Assembly: GCA_037447605.1 (NCBI GenBank)
Contig: CM074804.1
Coordinates: forward strand, 6,427,948-6,491,947
DNA length: 64,000 bases
Direction: 5' to 3'
Origin: Zygnema circumcarinatum
Taxonomy: Eukaryota > Streptophyta > Zygnematophyceae > Zygnematales > Zygnemataceae
Part shown: positions 1 to 10,000 of the stretch, one piece after another
Position numbering within the stretch: position 1 is the first letter of the stretch
How the letters are laid out: every line of letters starts with the position of its first letter
Translations under genes and position numbers: made by a program
Notes under the pieces: generated by a model
What the model was told of the DNA's origin: nothing
Databases searched by the model: none
What the model saw: only the letters and a program-made list of their open reading frames with translations

Positions 1-2
1 TA

Positions 3-536
3 GAATCCGGGCAAAAGGTGAAGACTTTTCGATTGGACAGCGAAGGAAATTACATATCTTATGTCGCTCGTGTGTGGGGTCTGAAGTGCTACGTGAGTGT
101 GATGAAGCACGAGTTTGCAGAGAGGAGCAGAGGCTTCAAGCTGCAGGAGAAAACAACAGAGAAAGGCGACAAGGATTTCGAGGAGAACTTTGAGCCGTGG
201 CCCAATTTCGAAATTACTATTGGAGCGGACGGTGGCGATTCGGCGATCCTTGGTGGAGAGCCTGCTTACTTCAAATCGATGGTGGAGATGAGCCGATTGG
301 AGGCGACCGTCGATCAAGCGGACCTTGTGCCGTGTGATGTGAGAAAGGAGGAGGAATCAGCGCCGTTGGATGTGAAGGTGGAGTCCGATTCGGAGGGAGC
401 GTCACCGGTCACGCCGTGCTTGACATCCGGACCGTTGATCGGGTTTGAACGAACGAACGAGTCGGCTGACTTCGCTAGCATTGCTGCACTCATGATGGGT
501 AGTGTTGCTGAACACCAAACCCTGCTTGTAGTTTAA
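3..536 (+). CDS. 3' part of an unidentified ORF, probably the end of an LTR-retrotransposon coding region
   Basis: An open frame runs from the window edge to a TAA at 534-536, giving about 177 residues with no start codon visible, so the true N-terminus lies outside. The C-terminal half is acidic. I recognise no reverse transcriptase, integrase or zinc-knuckle motif. The assignment to a retroelement rests on position only: 135 bp downstream is a polypurine stretch followed by an LTR-like start. It could instead be a host gene interrupted by the repeat. Confidence 0.4.
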   Translation, partial: ESGQKVKTFRLDSEGNYISYVARVWGLKCYVSVMKHEFAERSRGFKLQEKTTEKGDKDFEENFEPWPNFEITIGADGGDSAILGGEPAYFKSMVEMSRLEATVDQADLVPCDVRKEEESAPLDVKVESDSEGASPVTPCLTSGPLIGFERTNESADFASIAALMMGSVAEHQTLLVV

Positions 537-670
537 GAGGGGGCGGATGATAGCAATAGGGAGTAGCCTTGAGTAGTGAGCTGAGGAGTCTCATGGTACC
601 AAGGAAAGATGGATTGCCGTAATAGTATCCTCATAGGCGTAGGAACTTTTGGTTGTGTTGGGTGGCTAGG

Positions 671-1604
671 ACCGAGAGGGGGAATGTTGGGTACAATAAG
701 GGTATAGCCTAGAATTGTACGCTGTACGGTCCTTAGCCTTTTGTCGGCGGTCCTTAGGAGATTTGGTCACAGTCTGAACAGGGCGCTAGGGCGCTGTTCT
801 TAGTGGGAACACGAGAAGTCTGAGTAGGACACGTGGAGGGCGGCGATAGGCCGCGCCACCACAGGAGTCTACTTAGAATTGATAAGTATAGTTTGGACAC
901 GTGGCGCGCAGCGATAGGCTGCGTGTCAGCTTTGTATTGCTTATTGCTTTAGTGGACGACCGTACGAAATGTCCGGAGCTTACGAGACGCATGGATGTAC
1001 GGACGACCAACACAGGCGCTGGAGAAGCGCGCGCGTGGATGCGAAGCTTCGAGAAGGTCGGTGCGCCTTTGGAAGGAGGAAACTGTACGGACCTTCTCCC
1101 TCCTGGCCATGGCGACCCTGAGGGTGAGTTCCAGCGCGGTGCGAGGCGAGCTCCTGGAGACGTGGAGCATCACCAGCGACATGGAGGTGCGCTGTGCGGT
1201 GGAGCGCGGTGGCGCGCGGCGGCGTGCAGTAGAACGTGGAGTAGTGCAGCGCTTAGTATTTAAGTAGGAGTTGATTAGGAGTTAATCAACCTGAGAGTTC
1301 AACTTAATTCAGCTGTAGCTTGGCTCGTGTTGCCGAGTGTAGTTGCCTGGCTGTATGGGCAGCAGGAAGTAGGGGAGTTAGTCAGAGCATAGGTGGAAGC
1401 CTGAGGGCTTGACATAAATGCTTGTTTCTCTTCATTTCTTTATTAAGGAGTTTTGAGGCCGAGGAGCTTTCTCCTTACTTATTCTCTTTCGGTGTCTGCT
1501 TGATTGGATCGTTTGCTTTTCAGTGTGTGCACTTGAGGGTTGTATTGATTCAGACATTGCAAGCATGTCAGAGAGTGAGAGTAGTGGGAGGGACCAGGCT
1601 CAAA
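671..1604 (+). mobile_element. Polypurine tract and LTR-like repeat, plus orientation, with its downstream leader
   Basis: A purine run at 674-684 (GAGAGGGGGAA) is followed at 685 by TGTTGGGTACAA, the usual polypurine-tract/LTR start arrangement. A TATA-like TATTTAA lies near 1257. The U3-like part carries two modules, each a CACGTGG (830, 898) followed by GCGATAGGC (843, 911). A related copy lies inverted at 1655-2475. Beyond the LTR both copies carry a short frame beginning MSESE (here at 1565), which could be the start of a gag. The exact 3' end of the LTR is not resolved. Confidence 0.6.
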
Positions 1605-1654
1605 TTGTCAACAAAAGCCACTGCGTGCGCCCAACCTCATCATTGTTGGAAACT

Positions 1655-2475
1655 AGAGCCCGGTCTCTCTCACTAACCTCACTCTCAGACATGCTTGCAA
1701 TTCGGCGAAAAAACCTCCCCAAATGCACACACCGGAAAGGGAGAATGAATACTGAAGATAAAAACACCGAGAAGTGAAGAAAAAGGAGAACCCCCCCCCT
1801 TTGGCTCAAAACTCCTGAAATAAATAGAATTGTGACATACAAAGAAACTCAGATCGCATCTGATCTATAATGCTCTGCCCAGAAACTCCAATCTACTGCT
1901 GCCCATACAGCAGACCTCTACACTCAGCACCGCGAGCCAAGATGTAAGGTTCTAAGGGTTAATTAAACAACAAGCAGAATGCAAACTATATACTAGCAGC
2001 TGCAGCAAATCCACGTTCCCCCGCGAGCCACCGTGCGCCACCTCCCTCCATGTCCCTGGAGTTGCTCCGCGCCTCCTGGAGTTCGCTCCGCACCGCGCGG
2101 GAGCTCAGCCTGAGGGGCCGCCGTGGGCAACGGGAGTGTCCGTACCGAAACCTCGTACCGAAGCCTCCTTCCCTGGCAGACCGAAGCTTCCGCGCCCCTT
2201 CGCGCCTCCAATAAGCGGTACTGTACAATACTGTACTAAGCTTAACTAGCAGCCGCGCGGCCTATCGCTGCACGCCACGTGCCTAGACTACGCTTGTCAA
2301 TTCTAATCAGACATCCAGTGGTAGCACGGCCTATCGGCGCCCTCCACGTGTCTTATTCAGACCTGTCGTCTTCCCACAGAACAGCAGACTGTGACCAAAT
2401 GTTCTAAGGACCAGCGACAACGGCTAAGGACCGCAAAGTGTACTACGCCTATACCCCTATTGTACACTACAATCA
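1655..2475 (-). mobile_element. Second LTR-like repeat of the same family, inverted relative to the first
   Basis: Read on the minus strand from 2475, this copy starts TGATTGTAGTGTACAATAGG and then follows the left copy block by block: TTTGGTCACAGTCTG, the CACGTGG plus CGATAGGC modules, TATATAG, TATGGGCAGCAG, GGAGTTTTGAG, and a frame beginning MSESE. I judge identity by eye at roughly 75-80 percent with indels, so the two are diverged family members. The copies meet head to head near 1605-1655. Confidence 0.6.
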
Positions 2476-2476
2476 T

Positions 2477-2607
2477 AAGGTTCTTGGTTTGTCTCGATAC
2501 CGCTGCCACGAGAAACCACGAATTTATGTCCCTTCTTACCGCAATTGAAGCAAGTCCCACGGAAAGCCGACCTCTTCCTGATTTGGTCGTCACTGGCTGT
2601 CTCTTTC
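2477..2607 (-). pseudogene. Retrotransposon gag fragment with a zinc-knuckle start
   Basis: On the minus strand a short frame encodes a basic stretch followed by C-F-N-C-G-K-K-G-H (2526-2552), the first three ligands of a CCHC zinc knuckle typical of LTR-retrotransposon gag. The final cysteine is missing because the sequence runs into the inverted LTR start within about 50 bp. It is a broken internal fragment abutting an LTR, not an intact gene. Confidence 0.5.
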
Positions 2608-2785
2608 ATCCTCTCGGGAAAGGCTAGTCATCCCACGCCACGCCACGCCACTGGCTGGCCCTGCTCCCGGTCCCATACGCTGGTAAAGGGTTCAATCGGG
2701 GGAGCGTGAGGGGGATTGGCAGGCTGAGTGCAGCCTGCTGGAAACCAGCACTGATTAGGGTTTGCTGTGAGTAACTTGTTACATT

Positions 2786-2797
2786 TGGTATCAGACC
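2786..2797 (+). other. Retrotransposon primer-binding site (initiator tRNA-Met type)
   Basis: TGGTATCAGACC differs by one base from the common plant Ty3/gypsy and copia primer site TGGTATCAGAGC, the complement of the initiator tRNA-Met 3' end. It directly follows an LTR-like end, TTGTTACA (2776-2783). It marks the 5' end of the internal region of the gag-bearing element at 3069. Only about 170 bp of possible 5' LTR is left upstream before the older inverted repeat begins, so that LTR is probably truncated. Confidence 0.7.
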
Positions 2798-3068
2798 AGA
2801 TTCGATATTCTGAGGACTGTTTTATGGTTATTGGGTAGTGCGTCACCTCCCTGCTACTCTGCCTTTTTGCGGTGCTGCCTGCCAGTTGACATTGTCGGAC
2901 ATTGGGCTTACATTGGCTCACATTGGGGGACATTGGACGCGGTTGGAGCACGTTGGAGCAACTGCCGAGACCCTGGGGACATTATCCTGCATCGAAGGAC
3001 CCACTGGGGCAGAGCTCCTCTCGGTGGCAGCCGCTGAACATTCTTGGTGAGCCATCTTTCTGTTCCTA

Positions 3069-4724
3069 ATGGTGTATACACAGTCACGGGCCGTGGGGGG
3101 GGATGCTATAGATCCGCAGCAGCTTCCGATTGTGGAGGAAGATCCGGGGTTGGATGACCATCCGGCTGTGGAGGAGCAGCCTGCTACTCTGGAAACGGCT
3201 GGCAACAGTACAAGCGCAAGGCCTGCCGCAGATACTCCATTGACTAATGTGGAGGATACCGAAATCCCGCAGCCATTAAAAGGGATTGAAGTAGCAGAGC
3301 CTGTGATAGGGGTTGAGGAACAGACTCTGCCACCACCCTCAACTGAAGCTATGACTAGAGAAGAGGCCCTTAAGATGTGGGTAGCATTTGATCGTCTGCA
3401 AGGGCAGACCAGGCAAACACTTTGGGAGCTCAGGGATGCTGTGGCCTTGGCCCGGCAAACCAGTACCCAGATAGACCGGATGCGAGAGGAAATGGCGAAA
3501 TTCCGTGAGGAGATACGCCAGTTGCTGAAGCCCCCTCCGGCCCGGCGCACTGGTAGAGCCAGAAGCCGAAGGTCCGGTTTAGCAGCAACTTCTGGGGGGT
3601 TGGGTTCAATGGTTGCAGCTACTGCCCAAGCAGTCCCTGCGACCCACCTTGTTGCAGAAGGCAACATGCAGGATATCCAACCTCCTGCTGAAACAGTAGG
3701 AGGGAGTCGTAGATCACCTCACCCCCCAGGGTTTGTGGCTGGCCCTACCCTGGACAGCTCAACTGGGGGTGGACCATCCGGTGGTGGTGGTACTCCTAGG
3801 GGAGACACTATTGCTGGTGAGGGATCTTCCCACGGGAGGATGGCACCTCTTGTGCCATCTTTTGATTGGAACTTGAGAAATAGGGCCGAGGTGACGCTTA
3901 TTGACAAGTGGGAAGGGGTGAAGGGAGACTGCGCCATAGAGCAATGGTTGAGTCAAGCAGAAGGGTACCTCCGTGCCACCAACTGCCCACCAGATGCTTG
4001 GGTGAATTACGCTTACCCTGCTCTCCGGGGACAAGCCTTTAATATCTTTCAATATTTGCAAGAAAAGATTGGCACAGACTGGTCGCTCTTTTGCGCAGAG
4101 CTTCGTTGGCACTTTGGTGTGGTTAACCCCAACTGTGTAGCTTGGGAGAAGTATTATAGTCTAAGACAGACTGGTAGCGTACAGGAATTTATTCGAGCTG
4201 TACGGGAAACCGTGTCTCTTATCACGAAAGATAAACCTTCTCCCGCTAGTCAGTTTTACCAGATATGGTTTGGATTGAAGCCCCACCTACAAGACCTCTT
4301 GCGGCTGAATCCCAACACCTCTAAGCCCTGGGTTGCTGAGGATGCTGAGCTCTTCTATGACACGGCAATCCAAGCAGACATGCCCATTAGTGTTGAGCTA
4401 TGTGACATTGCCACGCCTTGGACGTCAAATTGCGGGCGTCCTTTGCCCACAACAGGTAACACTCTAAGTCGTGGTAGACCTAGCCAGCCACCTCGCCAAA
4501 AGAATAAAGGCGGGATGAAAAGGAAGACACATAGAGACATGCCAGCTTCATCCTCGGGTAGAAAGATCCAGAAGTTAACTTAGGAAGAGGCGAAGAAACT
4601 GAAAAAGTAAAGTCGTTGTTTCCGTTGTCAGGCAACTGGACACATGGCGAAAGAACGTTCAAAGGGAGCCCGGAACCCGGTGAAAGGGGACGAGTTGAAA
4701 ATCAACCGGCCCTCTGTAGCTTAA
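3069..4724 (+). pseudogene. Ty3/gypsy-type gag, broken by two in-frame stops before its zinc knuckle
   Basis: The uninterrupted part is 504 codons (3069-4583). An acidic N-terminal region is followed by a helical, coiled-coil-like stretch (about residues 95-155), a basic Gly/Pro/Ser linker, and a retrotransposon gag capsid region (about 270-400) with the typical Trp and 'FCAELRWHFG' features. In the same frame after TAG (4581-4583) and TAA (4608-4610) the sequence continues into C-x2-C-x4-H (4617-4643), where the last cysteine is replaced by arginine. The frame finally closes at 4722-4724. Two stops plus a damaged knuckle indicate decay. The primer site upstream and the protease remnant downstream keep the normal element order. 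Confidence 0.8.
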
Positions 4725-5214
4725 GAGTCGTTGCAGGTGTAAGGGAGAACCTAGGAACTATGATTACTAGCACTAAGGGGATGGTGGTACCCTCTCATTT
4801 TGACTCTTAAATGTGCTTGGTAGAAAACCAAATAAGCGCGATATTCTTGTTGCTACTTGTCCTGAGTATTTCAATGATAGCCTATTCGTGTGTTCCTTGG
4901 TGATGACTCCGGATGCTTTCTTGAGTTGTGCTGACTGTTGAGCATGAGATTTGGATTTTGAATCTATTTAGTGAAGATGCTTTGATTGAGTGTGTCTTGC
5001 ATGTTTTGCGAATGCAACGCACGAATCCATACATGAATGGATTCCACATGTTGCTCCTGCAGCACATACCCATCAAGGCCATTAGCCATGTTCATTGGCG
5101 TGTGACCAAAACATGGTGGAAAGGGTATCGGATGGTGAGATGGCTCAGTGAAGTAACAAGTGAAATTTACAGACTACCATACCTTGTGGTTTGGCGTACT
5201 TTAAGCCTACAATA

Positions 5215-5552
5215 CCACATATTACCACATATTATTACAATTACCACATATGGTATGTTTTATGTTTCATTTGTCCCACCGTGCAATGACTTGTAGTGGG
5301 TTGATTGCCGGCGCACCTCCTACCATACTATTTGACTCAGGCGGTAACACTGTCTTTGATAGTTCATCGTTTATCGAACACGTTTGGATGACTGTCACCC
5401 CCTATTCTGATAATGTGGTTTTCAGCCATGGGCAATTTGGAACTATCCTTGGCATAGTCTTTGCTCCCATTCATGTGCAATCCTTTTGTAGGCGTATTCA
5501 CTTCTTTATCACTGCTCTTGCACCAGGGGTTGATTTGTGTTGTACAGCCTAG
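5215..5552 (+). pseudogene. Retropepsin (aspartic protease) remnant of the gag element
   Basis: The frame ending at 5552 contains 'PTILFDSGGNTVF' followed by SSSF. This resembles the LxDSGAxxxF...SSSF signature of retrotransposon proteases, with the alanine after DSG replaced by glycine. It sits 500 bp after gag in the right order. The flap and second-half motifs are not convincing, and no reverse transcriptase or integrase follows, so the element is truncated. Confidence 0.55.
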
Positions 5553-7068
5553 AAACTGGACAACTTATGGGACATTGACTCTCTAAGTCATAAAAAACTT
5601 GGGTGCAGACAATAAGCGACAGGGATGGTCATGTGGGCGCAGATGCAAAAGAGTTCTAAGTTTAGTTCACAGGATTGTGATGTGACAAACTACACATCTT
5701 TTGGGCGTACAGACGATAGCAATGCGCGATGCAACTAAGGGGCAAGGAGCACAGACTGTGAACAGAGATGCGACATAACAAATGTTCACAGATATGGTAT
5801 GAAAACTGGAACAATGAATGTTTCGATTAAGCGCACAAAAAGATTCATGTAAACCGTGGTGACAAGTTTAGGAAACTTGTACAAACGTGAAGGTGAAGCA
5901 TTCAAATGAACCTAAGTGACTATCTACTGAAAATGGGACCAAAAGCCGGCTATGGCAGGTGAGAGATCATTAAGCCGATAGTCCAACCCCTGCATTCCGG
6001 CATCCGTGACAGGGTCAAAGGGTGTCAAACTACTTAAGCAGCCCTATGGGGAGTTGCTAGGTACCCTAAACCTTTTATGGGGAGGTTTACACCTCATACT
6101 ATCGCATAGGAGGGTAATGCGTCGTCGGGTGTTGGTAGTGAGCTGAGGGGGTAAAGTAGTTAGTGGCAGCCGTAGCAAAAGCGCTTCCGCAGAGTGTAGG
6201 ATAGAGCCAGAGTCAAGAGTAGTTGACTACTTGCATCTATTGTATCTCTCTTTCGTGCAATATTAAGGTTTTTGATTGGCAAGTTTTCATCCTTATGCAA
6301 TTTGTCACACAGTCCACAGCCTGAGTTGCAACGGTCAGCATGGTCAAGACAAATCAGAGCTAAGACAAAACTAGCGGGAGTTCAAAATTGACCCTGCATT
6401 TTCAACAAGAGGTACCAAAGCAGATAATGATATTCGGCATACATCCCTATCTTTATGGGAACTGACTACAAGGAGTGGCGGTGGCAAATGGACAACTTTA
6501 CTTCAAAGCAAGGGATCGTTGAAGTACGTCAATGGGACGTGAGTAGGAATCTTTATTCCATTTTCAAGTACTCTGAAACCTCAGCATCAGAAGACCCAAT
6601 GCGCATTCATCCATCATCCTCATTTCATTTCGTCCTATAATTCCACGAGTAGTGGAGCGCAAAGCATTTAGTTGAATGGAAGGTTGTCCAAATCTTGCCA
6701 TTGTTATGGCCAAATCTTTGGGCAATTTTATTAGTGCTCGTCAACTGAGTATCTGCGCTTCACTTCACTTACAATAAGCCCCCCCTGAAAGACTTCCAAT
6801 GAGACTTCAGGGTTCGTAAACAGAACCTACGACCGTATTCATCCCTTAGGTGACCCTTGCCACTCCATTACAGATATATCGAACAAATTGCTACAATTGT
6901 TCAACGTTTCTGATTTTGATTCTATTGTAACGTTATTAGATGCTTCTGCATCTCGTCCTAAACGAATGGTCGTCTGCAAGCCTGAAAGTGTACATTCTCT
7001 TGAACAAGCTATTCTATCCCCAACCTGCCCTGTAACACCGACGCAGTAAGAAGTTAGCGAACCACCCC
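5553..7068. other. Intergenic stretch without a recognisable gene
   Basis: Stop codons are frequent in all frames. A purine stretch at 6142-6158 (gctgagggggtaaag) and a nearby 'tagtgagctgagg' echo wording near 575, so more degraded retroelement DNA is possible, but I see no LTR pair. The right end should contain the 3' untranslated region of the CysA gene, which is transcribed leftward. Confidence 0.4.
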
Positions 7069-10000
7069 CTATGCCCTGAGGTCCTCTGGGGCGAAGGGCA
7101 TCATGAGCAGAGGCTTGAGCTGCACGTGGACCCGCTGCCCCACTTCGAGGGGCTGATCTTCCCAGTCGTATCTTTGCCTCACAAACTCCAACTTCTCCCC
7201 ATCATCATAGCTCAGCTCCAGCTCAACCTGTGCAGCACATCAAACCTCCAAACAAGTTATCAGAGCGTGAACATGAAAAACAGGGCAGGATTTTTCTCAA
7301 ACACTTTGTTTGGAGCTTGCAACAAAGACACGCAAGATTTGAGATCAGAGTGGAAGTAATGGTTGAAATAAGGGTCCATGCCATTGAACGAGCAGGAGGA
7401 TTCTGCACACGGGCAGGACGTCATGTTTCATTCCGAGTCATTAGACTATCACCAGCCTCACACCTCGATGGAAGTGCACAGAGACGAACCTCAGATCCCA
7501 TGTTGTTGACAAGAGTCACAGTGGCAGGAGTGGTATTTTTATCTCTTCTCTCTTCAAAGAAGAGAACTGCATCGTTGGGCCGCACCAACACCTGATTTAC
7601 TCCCCATCCCATGCTTTTCATTCAGAACTCTTTCAGTCACTAATTTTTCCGTGCCTGCATTTCTTCAACCTTTGCACCTTTCCTTTTCTTAAAATTTGAC
7701 ATAAGTACAGGTTCAGAAGTCCCTAAGTAATTACCTAGAAGCAAAAGACAAATAATCTTCCGAAGCCATACAGAAACAGCTCGACGAAGCAATGGGCATT
7801 GTTCATTAGGGCCTTACCGAGGGCCTGCTGGTCCGAAGGCCCGAGCGCCGAACAGCCAAAGATGTTGCTCGGAAAATGTTTGGCTGCATAGCATCACCAA
7901 CAAAGACCAAACATGCAAAGAATAATAATTCAAATAGCTAACGTTCTAGTTTCTATCGCTGACTGGAGAACTTTCTGTCAGACAGCAATCCCCGAACATG
8001 CAACGCAACGATTGAGAAAGCAGGACACAAGAGCAGAGCGTACTGAACTTAAATTCATGCAGGCTACCAAGCACCGAGAGGGCACATAAGCACTTCATCA
8101 TCATGCCTCGAAAACTACCACAAAAGATGCAGCAAACTTTCGCATCATGCAGAGGAAATAAAATGAGTTGTGCTGCCCGTATGTGATGTTCAGAGGAAAA
8201 TGGCCTTAGACGAGTTGACTCACATCGCACATGAAGTTCATGACAAAAGGAGAAGTCGGCCGTTGAAACACTTCAAAAGGAGGTCCCATCTGTCAGCAGA
8301 GGGGGCCGATCAACAATGCGGAAAACGTTAGCATTAGGCCAAATTGATGCGATGAAAACCTTTCTAAAATACTTCAAATGCCTTTCACATCCCAATTTAA
8401 ACCTTTGAGCACAAACTTCACCAAATTGCATGCTCCATAACAACAAGCTTAACTCTCCTTGGCAACTTACCCCGAGCTCATTAGTTCAAGGGCTCTCACA
8501 AACGCACCTGCATTATTCTCCCTCGATGGAAAACGATCATGAGGTCGGCCATTTCTAAAGCTTCGTCCTGTTAAACAAGAGGCGTATCTCAGTAAGTCAA
8601 GTTACTTGGGGCCATCATATTGTAACCAGCCTCTCATCCATAAGATAGCCTGAATTCGTATCCTGCCAGAGTTGAGACTGACAAGAAGAGAACTGTGAAG
8701 GAAGCATCGAACCATGACGGACTGGACATCGAACAGGATAAAGTGGGATTCAGATGCTGAAAAAAAGGCAATGCCTAACAGCCATAATTCCACTGCCAAC
8801 TGAACGTCAACAGTAGTCTACACTCTTGAAAAAAAGCTTAATATAAATCATTCCAATGCAACATTCATCCATCTACAATCGCATAACATGCAAACCTGTC
8901 CTCCCAGCTTCAAGGAGAGCCCCACAGGCATCTTAACGGGGCTGCCCTCAATCTACTGCAACAAAGTCTTCCTTCCAGCTCAATGCCAAAGGAATATGCA
9001 ATTGGCAACCTCGCTTACTTGATACTGGCATGAGATTCAACCCTGACCTCCGTCCACAGATGAACTTTAAAATGGTAGCAACCTTACCTGATCGTGGGTA
9101 ACAAATATCGTGGTAATCTGCAGAGCTTTCTGCAGCTTGCGCACCCAACTTCTCAGTTCTTGGCGAACGATGGCATCAAGGGCACCAAAGGGCTCGTCCA
9201 GCAGCAGGACTCGCGGTTGCGTCGCCAAAGCGCGTGCTAAGGCCACTCTCTGCCTCTGCCCTCCCGAAAGCTGCAAAACCCTGAAAGATGAGTCAGAATG
9301 GTTCACAAGCCTATGACACAAAATTGGGGTTGTCAAAGGACTCACAAGTTATCACCTCTCGCTCGGCTCTCCTCAGGAGGGACACATGGGATGCAACGAA
9401 GAAAAGTTGGGCTGCGGTATACAATGCTCAATGGCATCCGATAGACTACCACAGCCAAGGTACAATGAGCTGTTTGGAAGAAAGGGACGACTACCGGACT
9501 TCAGAAAGGAAAATTCACGCTTTTCCCTCATTAAACATGGGCATGGAATGCCTACCTGAGGAGGATAACGATCCCCAAGGTCTGACAGCTGTACAAGCTC
9601 CAACAAATCGTTTACTCTCTTCGCTAGTTTCTCCTGATGATCAGCACAATGAAACAAGTATTGAGAACATACTGCCCTTGTAGTATTAAGTGGTTAGTGG
9701 AATCAAGTTACGTACAAAGCAAAGGACCCCAGAAATGGACTGTGGCCTTCATCAGAAAAGTGTTAATCACCTCAGGAAGCAATCTACCCTAAACCCGACA
9801 GCCAATGGATAGGACCACGGAGCTTCCAAACTTTAAATGCCTGAAGCGCTAAATTCACAGCATGCCATCCCCTCGTTTTCTCAAATCTAACATCTCTTTA
9901 TTCTGCCTGTACGTCACCTTAGTTAGCTCGCCAGTTCGTTTCCTCGTGTTCAGTCCATACCCAATGTTCTCTTTCACAGTCATATGCTTGAAAAGAGCAT

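Noticed and set aside
685-2475. DIRS or Helitron element with inverted ends
   Set aside because: Each arm has its own polypurine/TG start, TATA-like box and leader, as expected of LTRs. No tyrosine recombinase or Rep/helicase motif is nearby.
2628-3667. 249-codon minus-strand ORF over the gag start
   Set aside because: Antisense shadow of the gag ORF; the element order and primer site support the plus strand.
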